Assembly: GCA_034440635.1 (NCBI GenBank)
Contig: JAOTON010000967.1
Span: forward strand, 320,501 to 384,500
From: Lepas anatifera
Lineage: Eukaryota; Arthropoda; Thecostraca; Lepadidae
Length of the DNA: 64,000 nucleotides
Direction: 5' to 3'
Shown here: one piece after another, positions 1-10,177 of the stretch
Layout: each line of letters opens with the position of its first letter
How positions within the stretch are numbered: position 1 is the first letter of the stretch
The notes under the pieces: generated by a model
Told to the model about the DNA's origin: nothing
Database searches by the model: none
The model's input: the letters and a program-made list of their open reading frames with translations, nothing else
Position numbers and translations under genes: made by a program

Positions 1-429
1 CCAGCTTTAGAGGGGGCCACCTCAAGGGGGCCCCAGTCCACGGGGGCTTATAATTTTAAAAATTTTAGATACCTCGTTTAGTGTAATAAGGCATGCATGC
101 ACACAAGTATGTAAATATATGGAAAATTGAGAAATTAAATTTTTCCCTATGATTTCGAGTTGTACCTATTATGATGTAATAAATCATAGTAAAACGCAAA
201 AAAACATTTTTGGTTTTTTACCTAGACCCTTCTCAAATACGAAATACATTTTTAAGCTTTTATGGAGGATTTCAATCATTTTTTACCACGAACGCGTTTT
301 TTTATATTTACAGATGTTTAGGCCCTTTTCATTACATTTACAACTGTACTACCGAACTTGAACGTTCCCAGACAAGGTATCGGGGCCGTTTGGGTTTCCT
401 GTTCTATGTTACAGTTGCTGATATTTGTA

Positions 430-1072
430 TATTCGTTGCGGGGGCCCACCTCAAAAGGGGGGGCAGTATCCCCCTGACCCCCGGTCGCTATGCCTATGCC
501 ACCCAGGGGCCGTCAAATTATCTCGGAGGGCCCCAAAGTCCAGACCATGGCTCAGGAACCCAGATCAGTCAGCTCAAGGGCCCAGACCAGTGCATTAGCT
601 TCGGGACCAGCTTATCAAGGGACCCTACATAAGCACAGCACCCGTAGCAGCTCATCGCAGGGGAGCTCCAGATTCGCACAGGATGCCAGATTAGCTTAAG
701 GGCCCGGTTCAGCTCGGAGGTCCCCAGGTCGACTTATGTAGGGTCTCAAAACAGCTCAAGGGACTTGTTCAAGCTCACGGATCCCAGCTTAGCTCAATGA
801 TGCTAGAACAGTTCAGAGGCCCCAGACCAGCTCAGGGATCTTGTTCAGTACAGGCCAGCTCAGCTCAGGGGCCCAGATCGGCTGATATAGCGTCCCCTTT
901 CATACCAGCTCAGGGGCTCCATTTAAGCTCACGGCCCCAGCTTAGCCCAGGGACCCTAGAAGAGTTCAGGGCCCCCATACCAGATCAGAGGCCCCAGTTA
1001 AGCACAGCTGTACCCAGATTAGCTTAGGGCCCCAGCTAGGCTTAGGGGTCCCAGGGTGGCTGATGTAGAGTC
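430..1072. repeat. Degenerate minisatellite of element T (left block)
   Basis: Imperfect tandem units of about 20-25 bp built around AGCTCAGGGGCCC and CCCAGCTTAGC. The same repeat resumes at 9304-9900 on the other side of element U, so both blocks were once continuous. The inverted arm carries a matching block at about 15780-16420. The short frames over it are by-products of unit lengths near multiples of three and I do not regard them as genes. Confidence 0.8.
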
Positions 1073-1470
1073 TCAGAACACAGTGGCGTAGCCAGGATTC
1101 GGCCAAGGAAGGGTCCGACTGCCGTCGGGGAGCCCCAGGCCGGGGTTCCCTTAGTAACCGGTCCCATCTCCTATATTTTTTGTATAGTATTTTAACATTA
1201 TAACATTCATACGAAGGAAATTTTATTATGACTTTTTAAGCATTCATTCTTATTTTGTTTATAGCTTCGTTTTTCGATCCGACCAAGTGTTGGTAAACTA
1301 AGGTCACCAAATATTAAGGATGGCCCATAACTTATATGGCAGTGTGGCTATAATAACAGCTTTGAGCCATATTTCGGGAAGTTCAATGTTGATGCGCGCA
1401 TGATGTTAAACCTGAGTCTACCTCAATTCACCCGGGTAATCAGACATGAAGTTATTGGAGGTCAGTCGTT

Positions 1471-2322
1471 TTAACACGCGCATTGACGGGGGTCTGAGCC
1501 ACCTTCGCATTGACGGGGGGGCGGGTACCCGCCCGCCCCTAAGATCTCGAGAACCACGGTAGGTAGCGAAAAACGGTAAACGGCGTTGGGCTGCCCATCC
1601 ACTTCTCCATCGAAAACATTTGAACCATTTTTTTGTCAGGTCACATTTAAGGTCACGAGAGGTCAAAACATGCCCGTCATAGGGATAACATGTAAAATTC
1701 AGTTTTTCGGGCATTACATCTGAACAAGTAAAGATAGAGCAAAACGACTTGAACTATATGAATCCTCTTAGCAAGCCGAATCGAATGATATATAATTTGA
1801 CCTTGCTAGGTCAAATCAAAGATTTGACCTGACCTGAGGTCAGGTCAGGGTCAAATTATGTAAAATGCATATCATTAGAACCGCAAAGCCCAGGCGAGTC
1901 TAATGCAGCTATAATAAATGCTCTATCACCATCCGTTACTGAGTTATTCCATAAAAACCATTTTTCCCATGTATTTCCAATGGAGAGGTCATGCGTCGTA
2001 CCTGACCTTAGGTCATCGATATCAAAAATACCGGAACATATTTTAGAGAACTCGGTGGGGCCATTATGTGATATGAGTTTCAATTGGATAAGTTCACCCT
2101 GCTCCGACTTATGCTATCTTAAACTTTTTTTGAGGTCGGGTCACTTGACCTGTACTGGTGACCTGACCTGAGATGACCTAACCCTAAAATTTTCACAGAA
2201 GTTGTAAAAATGATGAGGGAAAAGGTATACCAAGTACGGCGGCGCTACACGCCGCTGTTTTTCTGCTATCTCCGAAAAACCCGAGGGGGCGGGTACCCGC
2301 CCCCCGTCAATGCGCGTGTTAA
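1471..2322. mobile_element. piggyBac-like MITE, copy 1
   Basis: 844-bp element (1475-2318) with ends CACGCGCATTGACGGGGG in inverted orientation, flanked on both sides by TTAA (1471-1474, 2319-2322), the hallmark target of piggyBac. The inverted arm holds the unoccupied site (TTGA at 15380-15383 in the same flanking sequence), proving insertion after the arms were duplicated. The interior is non-coding and rich in AGGTCA half-sites, including an everted repeat TGACCTGACCT-G-AGGTCAGGTCA at 1825-1847. It is nearly identical to the copy at 51666-52506. No transposase, so non-autonomous. Confidence 0.85.
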
Positions 2323-2473
2323 GCACGAAGAAATGATCTACGGGAAATTATTAGCAATTATTTCCCGGTGTCGAATCCATGAACTCTTTAATCAGGAAAT
2401 TTTCAAAGAAACGAAAAAACGAATAAAGATACAAGGGATATGGGAGTTTGTCCTGAACCCCCTCAGGGGACCG

Positions 2474-2509
2474 ATCTTTACTTGCCGGATTCGTCCGGCA
2501 AGTAAAGAT
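2474..2509 (+). promoter_or_regulatory. 5'-terminal stem-loop of LINE A with TTCG loop
   Basis: ATCTTTACTTGCCGGA (2474-2489) and its exact reverse complement (2494-2509) close a TTCG tetraloop: a perfect 16-bp stem 16 nt inside the LINE 5' end. The other LINEs place a longer-looped stem of different sequence at the same point, so the structure rather than the sequence looks conserved. A role in RNA stability, translation or RNP recognition is inference. Confidence 0.75.
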
Positions 2510-3474
2510 TGGAGCAACGGGGTGTGACGCGCCCGGGGCCCCAGTCAGCCTTGGGAGGCACCTTGTCGCATCGCCGCCGATACATCTTTTCTAGCCCTCC
2601 GACGGCCGCCGCCTCTTCCGACTTCGGTCGGTTAGAGTCGGCGTCTGTCGTCGGTGGCTCTGGTGATGAGGTCCGCGGCGATGCTGATGACTGCCTTACT
2701 TGCCCTCTGTTACCTGGTCGGTAACCGTATTGGATCGGGTCATATCTGTGCTGCACCTCCCAGTATGTAGCTCCTGTTTGTTTTTGTTTTGTTATTTAGT
2801 TGATTATTTTTAGTTCCTGTCCTCTTTTTACGCTTCAGTTATTGGTCCCACAGTTATTTGCCTTCTTCGACATTTTCTGGGTGTAAGGCGCCCACTCCAG
2901 GCCTATCTCGAGCCCCGGCGACGAGGTTGACGGGATCCTGGGGGTTGAGGTCCCCCTCGGGCGGGTCAGTCCCGAGGGCTCCAACACGCCCCCTTTGGCC
3001 CAGATATCTCGATCCAACCGGGGGTAAGCCGTCCGTAGGCTGCCGCGGGCGGCCTAGCTACGCGGCAGGGTCTACGGGCACTGTTGCTCGGTCCAGCTGG
3101 GCAGGGGGGATTATGTTTCGGGCGTGCGGCGCGGCGCCCTTCGCGGTGGGGACTGATAGTTCTTGCCGGGCGCGACGCGGGCCTGGGTTTCGGAAACCGT
3201 CGTTTTTCGAGACCCCGGCCTTTGTGCGCGCCTGGTGGACAGCAGTCTCCGCTGCGTGATGGGTGCCGCGTTTTGCTTCGTCCCGACTCATGGCCCTGCC
3301 GGCCCACTGGGCTGATGGCGTCAAGGGCGTGGGTGCGTTCTGATTGGAGGGGTTGCGTGAGTATCTCTCGCCCCTCTGAGACAGGTGCACCTGCCCCCGT
3401 AGGCACTATACCAGCCCCCGGGCCCAGCTATCGACAGCTGGTAACCCGGGGGCCCGAAGGTAAATTTATCGCTC

Positions 3475-5349
3475 ATGGCGTTATCTCAGGTTCCCACTCC
3501 GACTGCACAGACCTCACGGATTTTGACCTCTGCTTCGAACCGGACCACCTCACGCACGCTTTCTGATACCGCCGCTGTGAATAACTTTTCGGATGATGCG
3601 ACTGTCTCGCAAAACAAACCCGACCAGTTTACCCTCCTCCCCGAGTCAGCACGGGTGCTGCTAGTAGCGATAGAAAATGGCTACAAAATGAACCCCTTTC
3701 AAACCGCCCAGGCTCTGTCGAAATTTGGAACAGTTTCTAATGCGCTTCGAATCTCGGAAACCGAAATCGAAGTGACCATGTCCACCGAAACAGAGACAGC
3801 CGATCTTCTCGCCGCTGAGTCACTAACGTATAGAAGTAGAGATTCGGACCACTCGATCTCAGTCACTGTTAGGCTACACCCGACAAAAAATACGGTAAGG
3901 GGTGTCATCTCAACGGAGCTGTTGGAGGGTTTGACGGATGACGAAATACTCGAGGGTATGAATGAGCAGGGAGTTGTGAGTGTGAGGAGGATGAACAGGA
4001 GAGAGAAGGGAAAGTTGGTAGGTACCAACACCATCGTACTTGCGTTCCGAGACAAGAAGCTACCAGAGAGGGTTCGCGTGGGATGGAGATATGTAGCTGT
4101 CCGTAGATACGTGCCTGACCCCACACGCTGCTTTCGCTGCCAGCGATATGGCCACGTAGCCAAATCCTGCAAAGGGAAAGAAAGGTGTGCGAAATGCTCA
4201 GTCCCTGGGCATGGATCGAGAACTTGTGAGGCTAGTAAGCCCAAATGCACTGGTTGCGAAGGCGACTACGAGGCTTGGTGCCGGACCTGCCCTACCTTTC
4301 TTTCAGAGCGGCAGAAGGTGAAAGATAAGTTCCGTGCAGAACAACAGGATGCCGGAAAGCAGGGCTCCACAAATCCCAACCTGGCTTCAATTCATCCCGA
4401 GGTACAGGTTTTGCAAACACCTCCAGTGGCTGCAACCGATGTGGTTCGTCCTCCCAGTTCGTATTTAAGTTTGGGCACGAGCATGGGCGATATCTCACAC
4501 CTGTCACTGCGAGACTTTCTCATACTTATCGGTGGGCTCTTTTCGGACGCGGATGGGGGTGACACTGGATGTCCAAGTCCTCCAGAAACCATGGACAAGG
4601 GTACTCAAACCGAAACTGATGCAGGGATTTCGGACGCTACCTCTAACACGACACTGCCTTCCACTCTGACCACAACATCAACAGATCAGTGCAGTCAGAC
4701 ATGTCTGGATGACAGCCACAGTCTCGTCACCACTGAACTCTCCAAGGACACCTCCGAGCATGAGGTTGAGGTACCAGCAGCCACCGCTGAACCACGGATT
4801 ACCACGGATCCTACCGGGGGTGAGAGTGAGGAGAAAAGTCCCCCTTTAGCTGCTAAGGAAATTAAGACACAGTCTGGAATCGCTGCCCAGCCCGCTTCAC
4901 TTCGGAAAGCGCGGGCCAAACCGCTGAAACATGGTTCTGAACGTTCAGCCTCAGCGCCACCTAAAGGACGCAGTTTGCGAAAAGAGCAGAGCGTGGCACT
5001 TCTTCCAACTCCTGCGAACGGTGACACCATGCTTATGCCTCCACCGTACCCTCCTCCACCACCGCCTACACAGACGCCTTCCAACATAGCAGACTCATGT
5101 TCCGTGATGCCAGAGTCGCGTGACGGAAAACGGAGGCTCTGTTCCCCGACCTCCGACTCCGAAAAGACGTCTCCTCACCACGGTGCCAGGAAGCACCAGA
5201 AACCAGAGTTTCTTTTCCGAGACTCAAAGGGGAAGAAAATATGGGTACCAAGGGTGCAAAAAGAGTTCCCTCAAGCAAGCTGGCTCGTTGGAAAGTTTTG
5301 GAGAAGTCCAAAATGTTTGGCAGGATGTGCCTCGCCCTTCTGCCGTTAG
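3475..5349 (+). CDS. LINE A ORF1 (gag-like nucleic-acid-binding protein)
   Basis: Intact 624-residue frame with the usual layout of I/Jockey-group ORF1 proteins. The N-terminal third is RRM-like, matching the region before the knuckles in LINE C and E ORF1. Three CCHC-type knuckles follow at about residues 219-275, starting CFRCQRYGHVAKSC, then CAKCSVPGHGSRTC and CTGCEG...C. The C-terminal half is low complexity, rich in Ser/Thr/Pro, with a run of prolines near residue 525. ORF1 proteins coat the element RNA and act as nucleic-acid chaperones in the cytoplasmic RNP. The start is the first in-frame ATG after the 5' UTR; a short upstream start is not excluded. The last 20 or so residues look unlike other ORF1 ends, so the terminus may be frameshifted. 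The downstream ORF2 is missing. Confidence 0.85.
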   Translation: MALSQVPTPTAQTSRILTSASNRTTSRTLSDTAAVNNFSDDATVSQNKPDQFTLLPESARVLLVAIENGYKMNPFQTAQALSKFGTVSNALRISETEIEVTMSTETETADLLAAESLTYRSRDSDHSISVTVRLHPTKNTVRGVISTELLEGLTDDEILEGMNEQGVVSVRRMNRREKGKLVGTNTIVLAFRDKKLPERVRVGWRYVAVRRYVPDPTRCFRCQRYGHVAKSCKGKERCAKCSVPGHGSRTCEASKPKCTGCEGDYEAWCRTCPTFLSERQKVKDKFRAEQQDAGKQGSTNPNLASIHPEVQVLQTPPVAATDVVRPPSSYLSLGTSMGDISHLSLRDFLILIGGLFSDADGGDTGCPSPPETMDKGTQTETDAGISDATSNTTLPSTLTTTSTDQCSQTCLDDSHSLVTTELSKDTSEHEVEVPAATAEPRITTDPTGGESEEKSPPLAAKEIKTQSGIAAQPASLRKARAKPLKHGSERSASAPPKGRSLRKEQSVALLPTPANGDTMLMPPPYPPPPPPTQTPSNIADSCSVMPESRDGKRRLCSPTSDSEKTSPHHGARKHQKPEFLFRDSKGKKIWVPRVQKEFPQASWLVGKFWRSPKCLAGCASPFCR

Positions 5350-5546
5350 TGATAGAAGGCATTCTGGACCTAGAGCCCGGGAGGCCTACATGGGCGGGAA
5401 CACGACGTTCGTTCACCGATCTCCGCCCAAAGGTCTCGGATATCCTGAGCGAACCGAGAGACCTCCTCAACAATGGGATGCAAGCACAGCTTGGTGCGTG
5501 TCAGAAATGTTTGATGGGAGGAGCTGGGAAACCTAGACACTGTTAA

Positions 5547-6290
5547 GCAATGCCAGATTTCTTGTCACCCCTTAAACAACATTGCATATTATCCTTGCCA
5601 TGCAAGTGGCCTTGACACCCATAATCTTTATTACCCTGGCATGATCTAGATTAAGCATATTATTATGAATTGAAAAACATGGTAATGGTGGGCGCGTATA
5701 GCCCAGTTGCTGAAAGCGCCCTAAAACACCAATACACACACACACACACACGAGTTTGTCCTGAACGTTACATAACCTCTATTCCGTCGACAGATCCTGT
5801 TGAGATCCAGTTACTTTCTTACCCTTGCTATCTTGTAAACGAGCAAATTACCAAGACAAAAGGCGCCCAAGATATCTATCGCTTTGGCTCACTCTGTTAT
5901 TGTTATTTTCAACCTTTCATACCTATTTTTCTTTTTGGGATTCTGCTCATCAATTTCTGTCATTACCCTAGTTTGTCTGGTTTTCTACGAAAATATTGGA
6001 AAGTTGCTTATTTCAGAATATTTAGGAATGTATTTATTGGTGTTAAGCTACTAGATTAAAAATTGATTAGCCCTGTACGATTTGCTCTTATGGTAAAATT
6101 AAATTAATTTTTGCCTTTCCTTCGATAATGGTGCCTGATCGACATGTTTCAATTTGTCCTTTTTAGTACGCAATAGGGGTAGGTAAATTTTTTCCGAGGC
6201 ATATGATTTTGAAAATTTTTATTTGAGGTCTGGAGCCACCTAAGACCAACACTTGGCGGCACTCACAAACCTAATTTTCGGCCGCTCTCC
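5547..6290. other. No gene seen; short CA microsatellite
   Basis: About 740 bp of AT-rich sequence inside element U between LINE A and the tandem array. It holds an (AC)9 tract at 5734-5751. I found no coding signature, terminal repeats or RNA gene. Confidence 0.5.
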
Positions 6291-9240
6291 CGATTATATC
6301 TCAAGGGGTCTCTGAGATTGATTCACGGCGCCTCTTGATCAAAACTGGGGGCCCCTGAGAATCTCTCGGGGCTCCTGAGATTAGTTATCGGCAGCACCTC
6401 TGAGACTAATTATTGGCCCCCCCCAGATTTGCTCTGAAGGGAGGGCTGAGACTGACTATCGTGGCCATCCAGATTAGCTATTGGGGTCCCCTGAGGCTGT
6501 CTCTGGGGTGGGGGAGGGGGCTGGGAATGACTTCCGACAGCCCTCTGAGACTTACCTTAGGGCGCCCCTGAGACAAACACCCGGGGGGGGGTGGAATCAC
6601 CTCTGAGACTGAGTCTTTGGCGTTCCTGAGACTGACTCTCGGGGCTCCAGATTAGCTCTCACTGGCCTAAGGCTAACTCCGGTCCCGTGAGACCAAAAAT
6701 CGGGAGCACCTCTGGAAATTACTCTCAGAACCCTGAGATTAACTCTCGGATGTCTCTGAGACTGACAACCGGGAGCCCTCTGAGACTAACTTTTGGGTGC
6801 TCCCTGAGATTGACTCTTGGGGCCGCTTGTACTAAAACTAGGGGGGCACAGCCTGAGGCTAAATCTCGAGGGCTTCCAAAATTACCCCTCTGAGGCCCCC
6901 TGAAACCAGCACACTGCGGATCAAATTAGACTAACTCTCGGACCCCCGGATTAACTCTCGGGGCCACCTGAAACTAAATATTGACTCCTGAGAGAGAAAC
7001 CCGTGAGACTATGAGGGCCCCCTGAGACCGACTCTTGGGGTGCTCTGAGACTCACTCTTGTGGTTCTCTGAGACAGACTCTCAGGGGGACCCCGAGACCG
7101 AATCTCGGGGTCCCCTAAGACAGACTCTTGGGGTCCCCTTGACTGAATCTTGGGCTTCTCTGAGACTGACTCTCAGGGGCCCCCCTGAAATAGACAGTTG
7201 CAGGGCCCTGAGAACCACTCTCTGGGGGGGGCCTGAGACTAGCTCGGCCCCCTCCCTTGAGACAGACTCCCGGGGCCCCTGATACCGACTTTTGGGGCCC
7301 CTGATACCAACCCTCAGGGGCCCCCGAAATCTACTTTCGGGGGGACTTGAGACCTACTCTCAGGGCGGGGTTCGTGAGGCTGACTCGGGACGTCCTGAGA
7401 ACGAATCTTCAGGGGCCCCTGAGACTAACTCTGGGGGCCACGTGATCAGAGAATCCTTTGCAGTGGTTCAGATTGGCGCAAGGGGTGGGGGTCTGGGGAC
7501 GCCTAGGGCCCCCTTGGCTACACCACTGCATCCACACTTTCGGGGGCCCTCCGAAATCACCATTTGGAGGCCCCTAAAATAATTGCTCTCCCTAAACCAA
7601 TACTCTGGAGCCCCTTGATACTGATGCCCGCGGGTCCTAAGACCAAGCTCGGGGTCCCACTTAGATCAGGCTCAGGGGCACCCTTAGACCCATGCTTGCG
7701 CTTTTCTCAGGAGTAACTCGACACCGATGTTCCGGGGCCCTCAAGATCAATATTTCGAGCCCTCCCCCCCCGAGACTAATGCTTGGTACTCTGGAGCCCG
7801 TCGATGCCGATGCTCAGGGGTCCTGAACCCAGGTCTGGGGGCCCCTGGGACCAAACTCTGGGTCTCATGAGGCCAATGCTCGTGCTTCACTCATGAGTCT
7901 CTCGATATCAATAGTCGGGGACACCCCGAGGGGATCCTGAACCCCTGAGACCAAGCTCGGGAGCCCCTGAGACCAAGCTCGAGGGGACCCTGAGACCAAG
8001 CTCGGATGCTCCCTGAGACCAAGCTCGAGGGCCTCCTGACACCAAGCTCGGGGGCCCCTAAGACCAAGCTCGAGGGGACCCTGAGACCAAGCTCGGATGC
8101 TCCCTGAGACCAAGCTCGGGAGCCCCTGAGACCAAGCTCACGGGCCCCCGAGATCAATATTCAGTATTCCAGAGCCCTCGATACCGATGATCGGGGGCCC
8201 CCTGAGACCAAGCTCGGAAGACCCGTGAGACCAAGCTCGGGGCCCCTGAGTTCAAGTTCAGGGGTCCCCTGAGACCACGCTCGGGGGCCCTGATACCAAG
8301 CTCTGGGGCACCCTGAGACCAAAATCAAAAGGCCCGTGAGACCAAGATCGAAAGGTTCGTGAGTCCGAGCTCAGGGGCCCCCCGAGATCAATGTTCGGTA
8401 CTCTGGAGCCCTCGATACCGATGATCAGGGGCCCCTGAGACTAAGCTCGGGGGGTCCCCTGAGACCAAGCTCGGGCGTTCCCTGAGACCAAGCTCGGAGG
8501 GCCCCTGACACCGAGCTCGGGGCCCCTGAGACAAAGTTCGGGGGGGCGCTGAGACCAAGCACGGTGGCCCCCTGAGACCAAGATCAGGGCCCCCCGAGAC
8601 CAATGCTCGTGTTTTCCAGTGCATACGGTCAGCCTTATGCATCAGATGCCCTCGGATGCCCCCCTGAGACCAAGCTCGAGGGCCCCTGACACTAAGCTCG
8701 GGGAGAGGGGGGCCTGAGACCAAGCTTGGGACATCCCTGAGACCAAGCTCGGGGGTCCCCTGAGACCAAGCTCGCGGGCCCTGAGACGAAGCTCGGGGGT
8801 TATCTGAGACCAAGCTCGGGGGTTATCTGAGACCAAGCTCGGAAGGCTCCCTGACACCAAGCTCGGGGGGCCCCTGAGACCAAGCTCGGGGGCCCTGAGA
8901 CCAAACTCGAAAGGCCCCCTGAGACCAAGCTCGGGAGCTCCCTGAGACCAAGCTCGGAGGGCCCCCAGACACCAAGCTCGGGGCCCCTGAGACCAAGCTC
9001 GAAGGCCCCTGAGACCAAAATCGAAAGGCCTGTGAGACCAAGCTCGGGGGCCCTGAGGCCAAGCTCGGGACCCCCTGAGACTGAGCACAGGGATCCCCCA
9101 AGATCAATATTCGGTACTCTGGAGCCCTCGATACCGATTATCGGGGGCCTCCTGAGACCAAGCTCGGGAGCCCCCTCCCCCACCGAGACCAAGTTTAGGG
9201 GCCCCCGAGATCAATTTTTGTGTTTTTAGTGCATAAGGTC
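6290..9240. repeat. 3-kb degenerate tandem array (23-25 bp unit)
   Basis: Unit close to CTGAGACCAAGCTCGGGGGC. It is ragged at 6290-7600 (CTGAGACTGACTCTCGG variants) and much cleaner at 7860-9220. A higher-order block containing GGAGCCCTCGATACCGAT recurs at about 7786, 8172, 8406 and 9121, and AGTGCATAAGGTCAGCC-like sequence recurs at 8616 and 9225. Unit length near 24 keeps long frames open, giving Leu-Gly-Leu-Arg-Gly-type peptides that are not genes. A related array lies at 61990-62770. Confidence 0.85.
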
Positions 9241-9303
9241 AGCCCAAGGGGGTCCGCAGACCCCAGGGACCCCCCCTCCCCTGGCTACACCACTGTCAGA
9301 ACA

Positions 9304-10052
9304 TCTCAAGGGACCCATTCAAGCTCACGGCCGCCAGGTCAGTGGCTCTAAAGTCTTATAGGGATCCCAGACCATCTCAGGGACCCTCAGTTCAACACAG
9401 AGGCCCATATTAGCTCTGATGACCAGATAAGCTTAAGGGTCTGGATCATCCAGGGGCCCCTTGCCGGCATATTTGGGGTTTCAGAGCAGTCCTGGGTTTC
9501 AATTAAAGCTTATAGCCCAATTTCAAAGCAGGGGCCCTATTCCTGTGCAGGGGCCTTAGATAAGTTTAGGGCCTTCTGTGCATCACAGGGGATCCAGATT
9601 AGCTCAAGGGACAATATTAACTTTACGGTCCCAGCTCAGCTCAGGGGCCCCCAGGTCGGTGGATATAGGTTCTGGCCAACTCACGGGGCCCTGTTCAAGG
9701 TTACGGCTCCTAGCTCAGGTTAGGCATCCAAGAACAGTTCATGCTGCGCAAACCATCTCAGGGGCGCTCAGTTCAACTCAAAGAGCCCAGATTAGCTCGT
9801 ATGGTATCAGAGGCCAGTGCAGGGGCCCCGAGAAGCTTAGGGGACCTTAAAATCAACTCATAGGACCTCAACTTAGTTTAGGGGCACAGGTAATTTTAAC
9901 GGGGTTCCGGGGCAAGTTATCGGGCCAGTTTGAGTTTCTCGCTTGATATTACAGTTGTTGATATTCTTACCTCCGTTGTGGGGGGCCCATCACAGAAATG
10001 TGGGGGGGGGGGCCAGTGGCCCCCCTGGCCCCCCCCAGTTCCTATGCCTATG
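9304..10052. repeat. Right block of T minisatellite and T terminus
   Basis: Continuation of the AGCTCAGGGGCC-type minisatellite after element U, running to about 9900, then a unique 150 bp with a G-run and the right terminal repeat of T at 10035-10052. Nothing coding is seen. Confidence 0.6.
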
Positions 10053-10177
10053 TTTTAGATGATGTCGCTGACACTGCTCCCCGATGCTGCTTGCTTTTAA
10101 ACTAGGAACAAGGACATAGATATGGGCGCAAAATGACCGTCGCCGTCGACGCGCTCTTAAACCCCACTCATGATGAT
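10053..10177 (+). mobile_element. Displaced 3' tail of LINE E
   Basis: Starts with TTTTAGAT, the duplicate of the target found in LINE E at 18325-18332. It continues with the 3' UTR end (compare the nested tail at 10891-11027) and terminates in CATGATGAT. It is followed directly by GTAGCCAGGAACTT (10178-10191), the TSD that also precedes the 5' end of LINE E at 28036-28049. It therefore completes LINE E but lies on the opposite strand and 8 kb away, which implies an inversion. Confidence 0.85.

Larger units (their letters stand above)
2458..5546 (+). mobile_element. LINE A, I/Jockey-group non-LTR element, 3'-truncated
   Basis: Begins with CCCCCTCAGGGGACC, the counterpart of the 5' terminus CCCCGCAGGGGACC of LINEs C, D and E. 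A long 5' UTR (to 3474) leads into one intact ORF1. No endonuclease or reverse transcriptase follows; recognisable LINE sequence stops near 5546. The 5' UTR up to about 3256 is repeated inverted at 14446-15240. ORF1 is only distantly similar to those of the other LINEs here, so this is a separate subfamily. Confidence 0.8.
1081..9295. mobile_element. hAT-like composite element U nested in T
   Basis: The left end CAGTGGCGTAGCCAGG (1081) and right end CCTGGCTACACCACTG (ends 9295) are inverted repeats with one mismatch over 16 bp. They are flanked on both sides by the perfect 8-bp duplication TCAGAACA (1073-1080 and 9296-9303). The minisatellite of T reads through once U is removed. TIRs beginning CAGTGGCGTA are familiar from hAT non-autonomous elements. 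Inside are a piggyBac-like MITE, LINE A and a 3-kb tandem array; no transposase was seen. The same left end and flank occur inverted at about 15763, so the second T copy also contained U. Confidence 0.75.
1..10052 (+). mobile_element. Composite hAT-like element T (left end outside window)
   Basis: Large non-autonomous element made mostly of minisatellite DNA. Its right end reads CCAGTTCCTATGCCTATG at 10035-10052 and abuts TTTTAGAT (10053-10060). The corresponding start, CAGGGGCGTAGGAACGG, is seen on the inverted copy ending at 18324, where it abuts the same 8 bp. The two ends are imperfect terminal inverted repeats (about 17 bp, 4 mismatches), and an 8-bp target duplication fits the hAT superfamily. 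No transposase was found inside. Element U and LINE A are nested in it. Only the part after the start is in the window for this copy. The class is inferred from ends and TSD length, not from a protein. Confidence 0.6.

Noticed and set aside
5120..5546. Overlapping frames after LINE A ORF1 as ORF2
   Set aside because: No endonuclease motifs (QWNCRG, QETKL); they overlap ORF1 in other frames and end within 200 bp.
7461..7528. A 68-bp mini-element with CAGTGG...CCACTG ends inside the tandem array
   Set aside because: The right end (TTGGCTACACCACTG) is U-like, but the left (CAGTGGTTCAGATTGG) diverges after six bases and no TSD is evident.
7865..9192. Long overlapping minus-strand frames rich in Leu-Gly-Leu-Arg-Gly repeats
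   Set aside because: They follow the minisatellite, whose unit length keeps several frames open at once; no start context, domain or non-repeat coding.
6290..9240. CRISPR array
   Set aside because: Units are contiguous and degenerate without unique spacers, and the window is eukaryotic.
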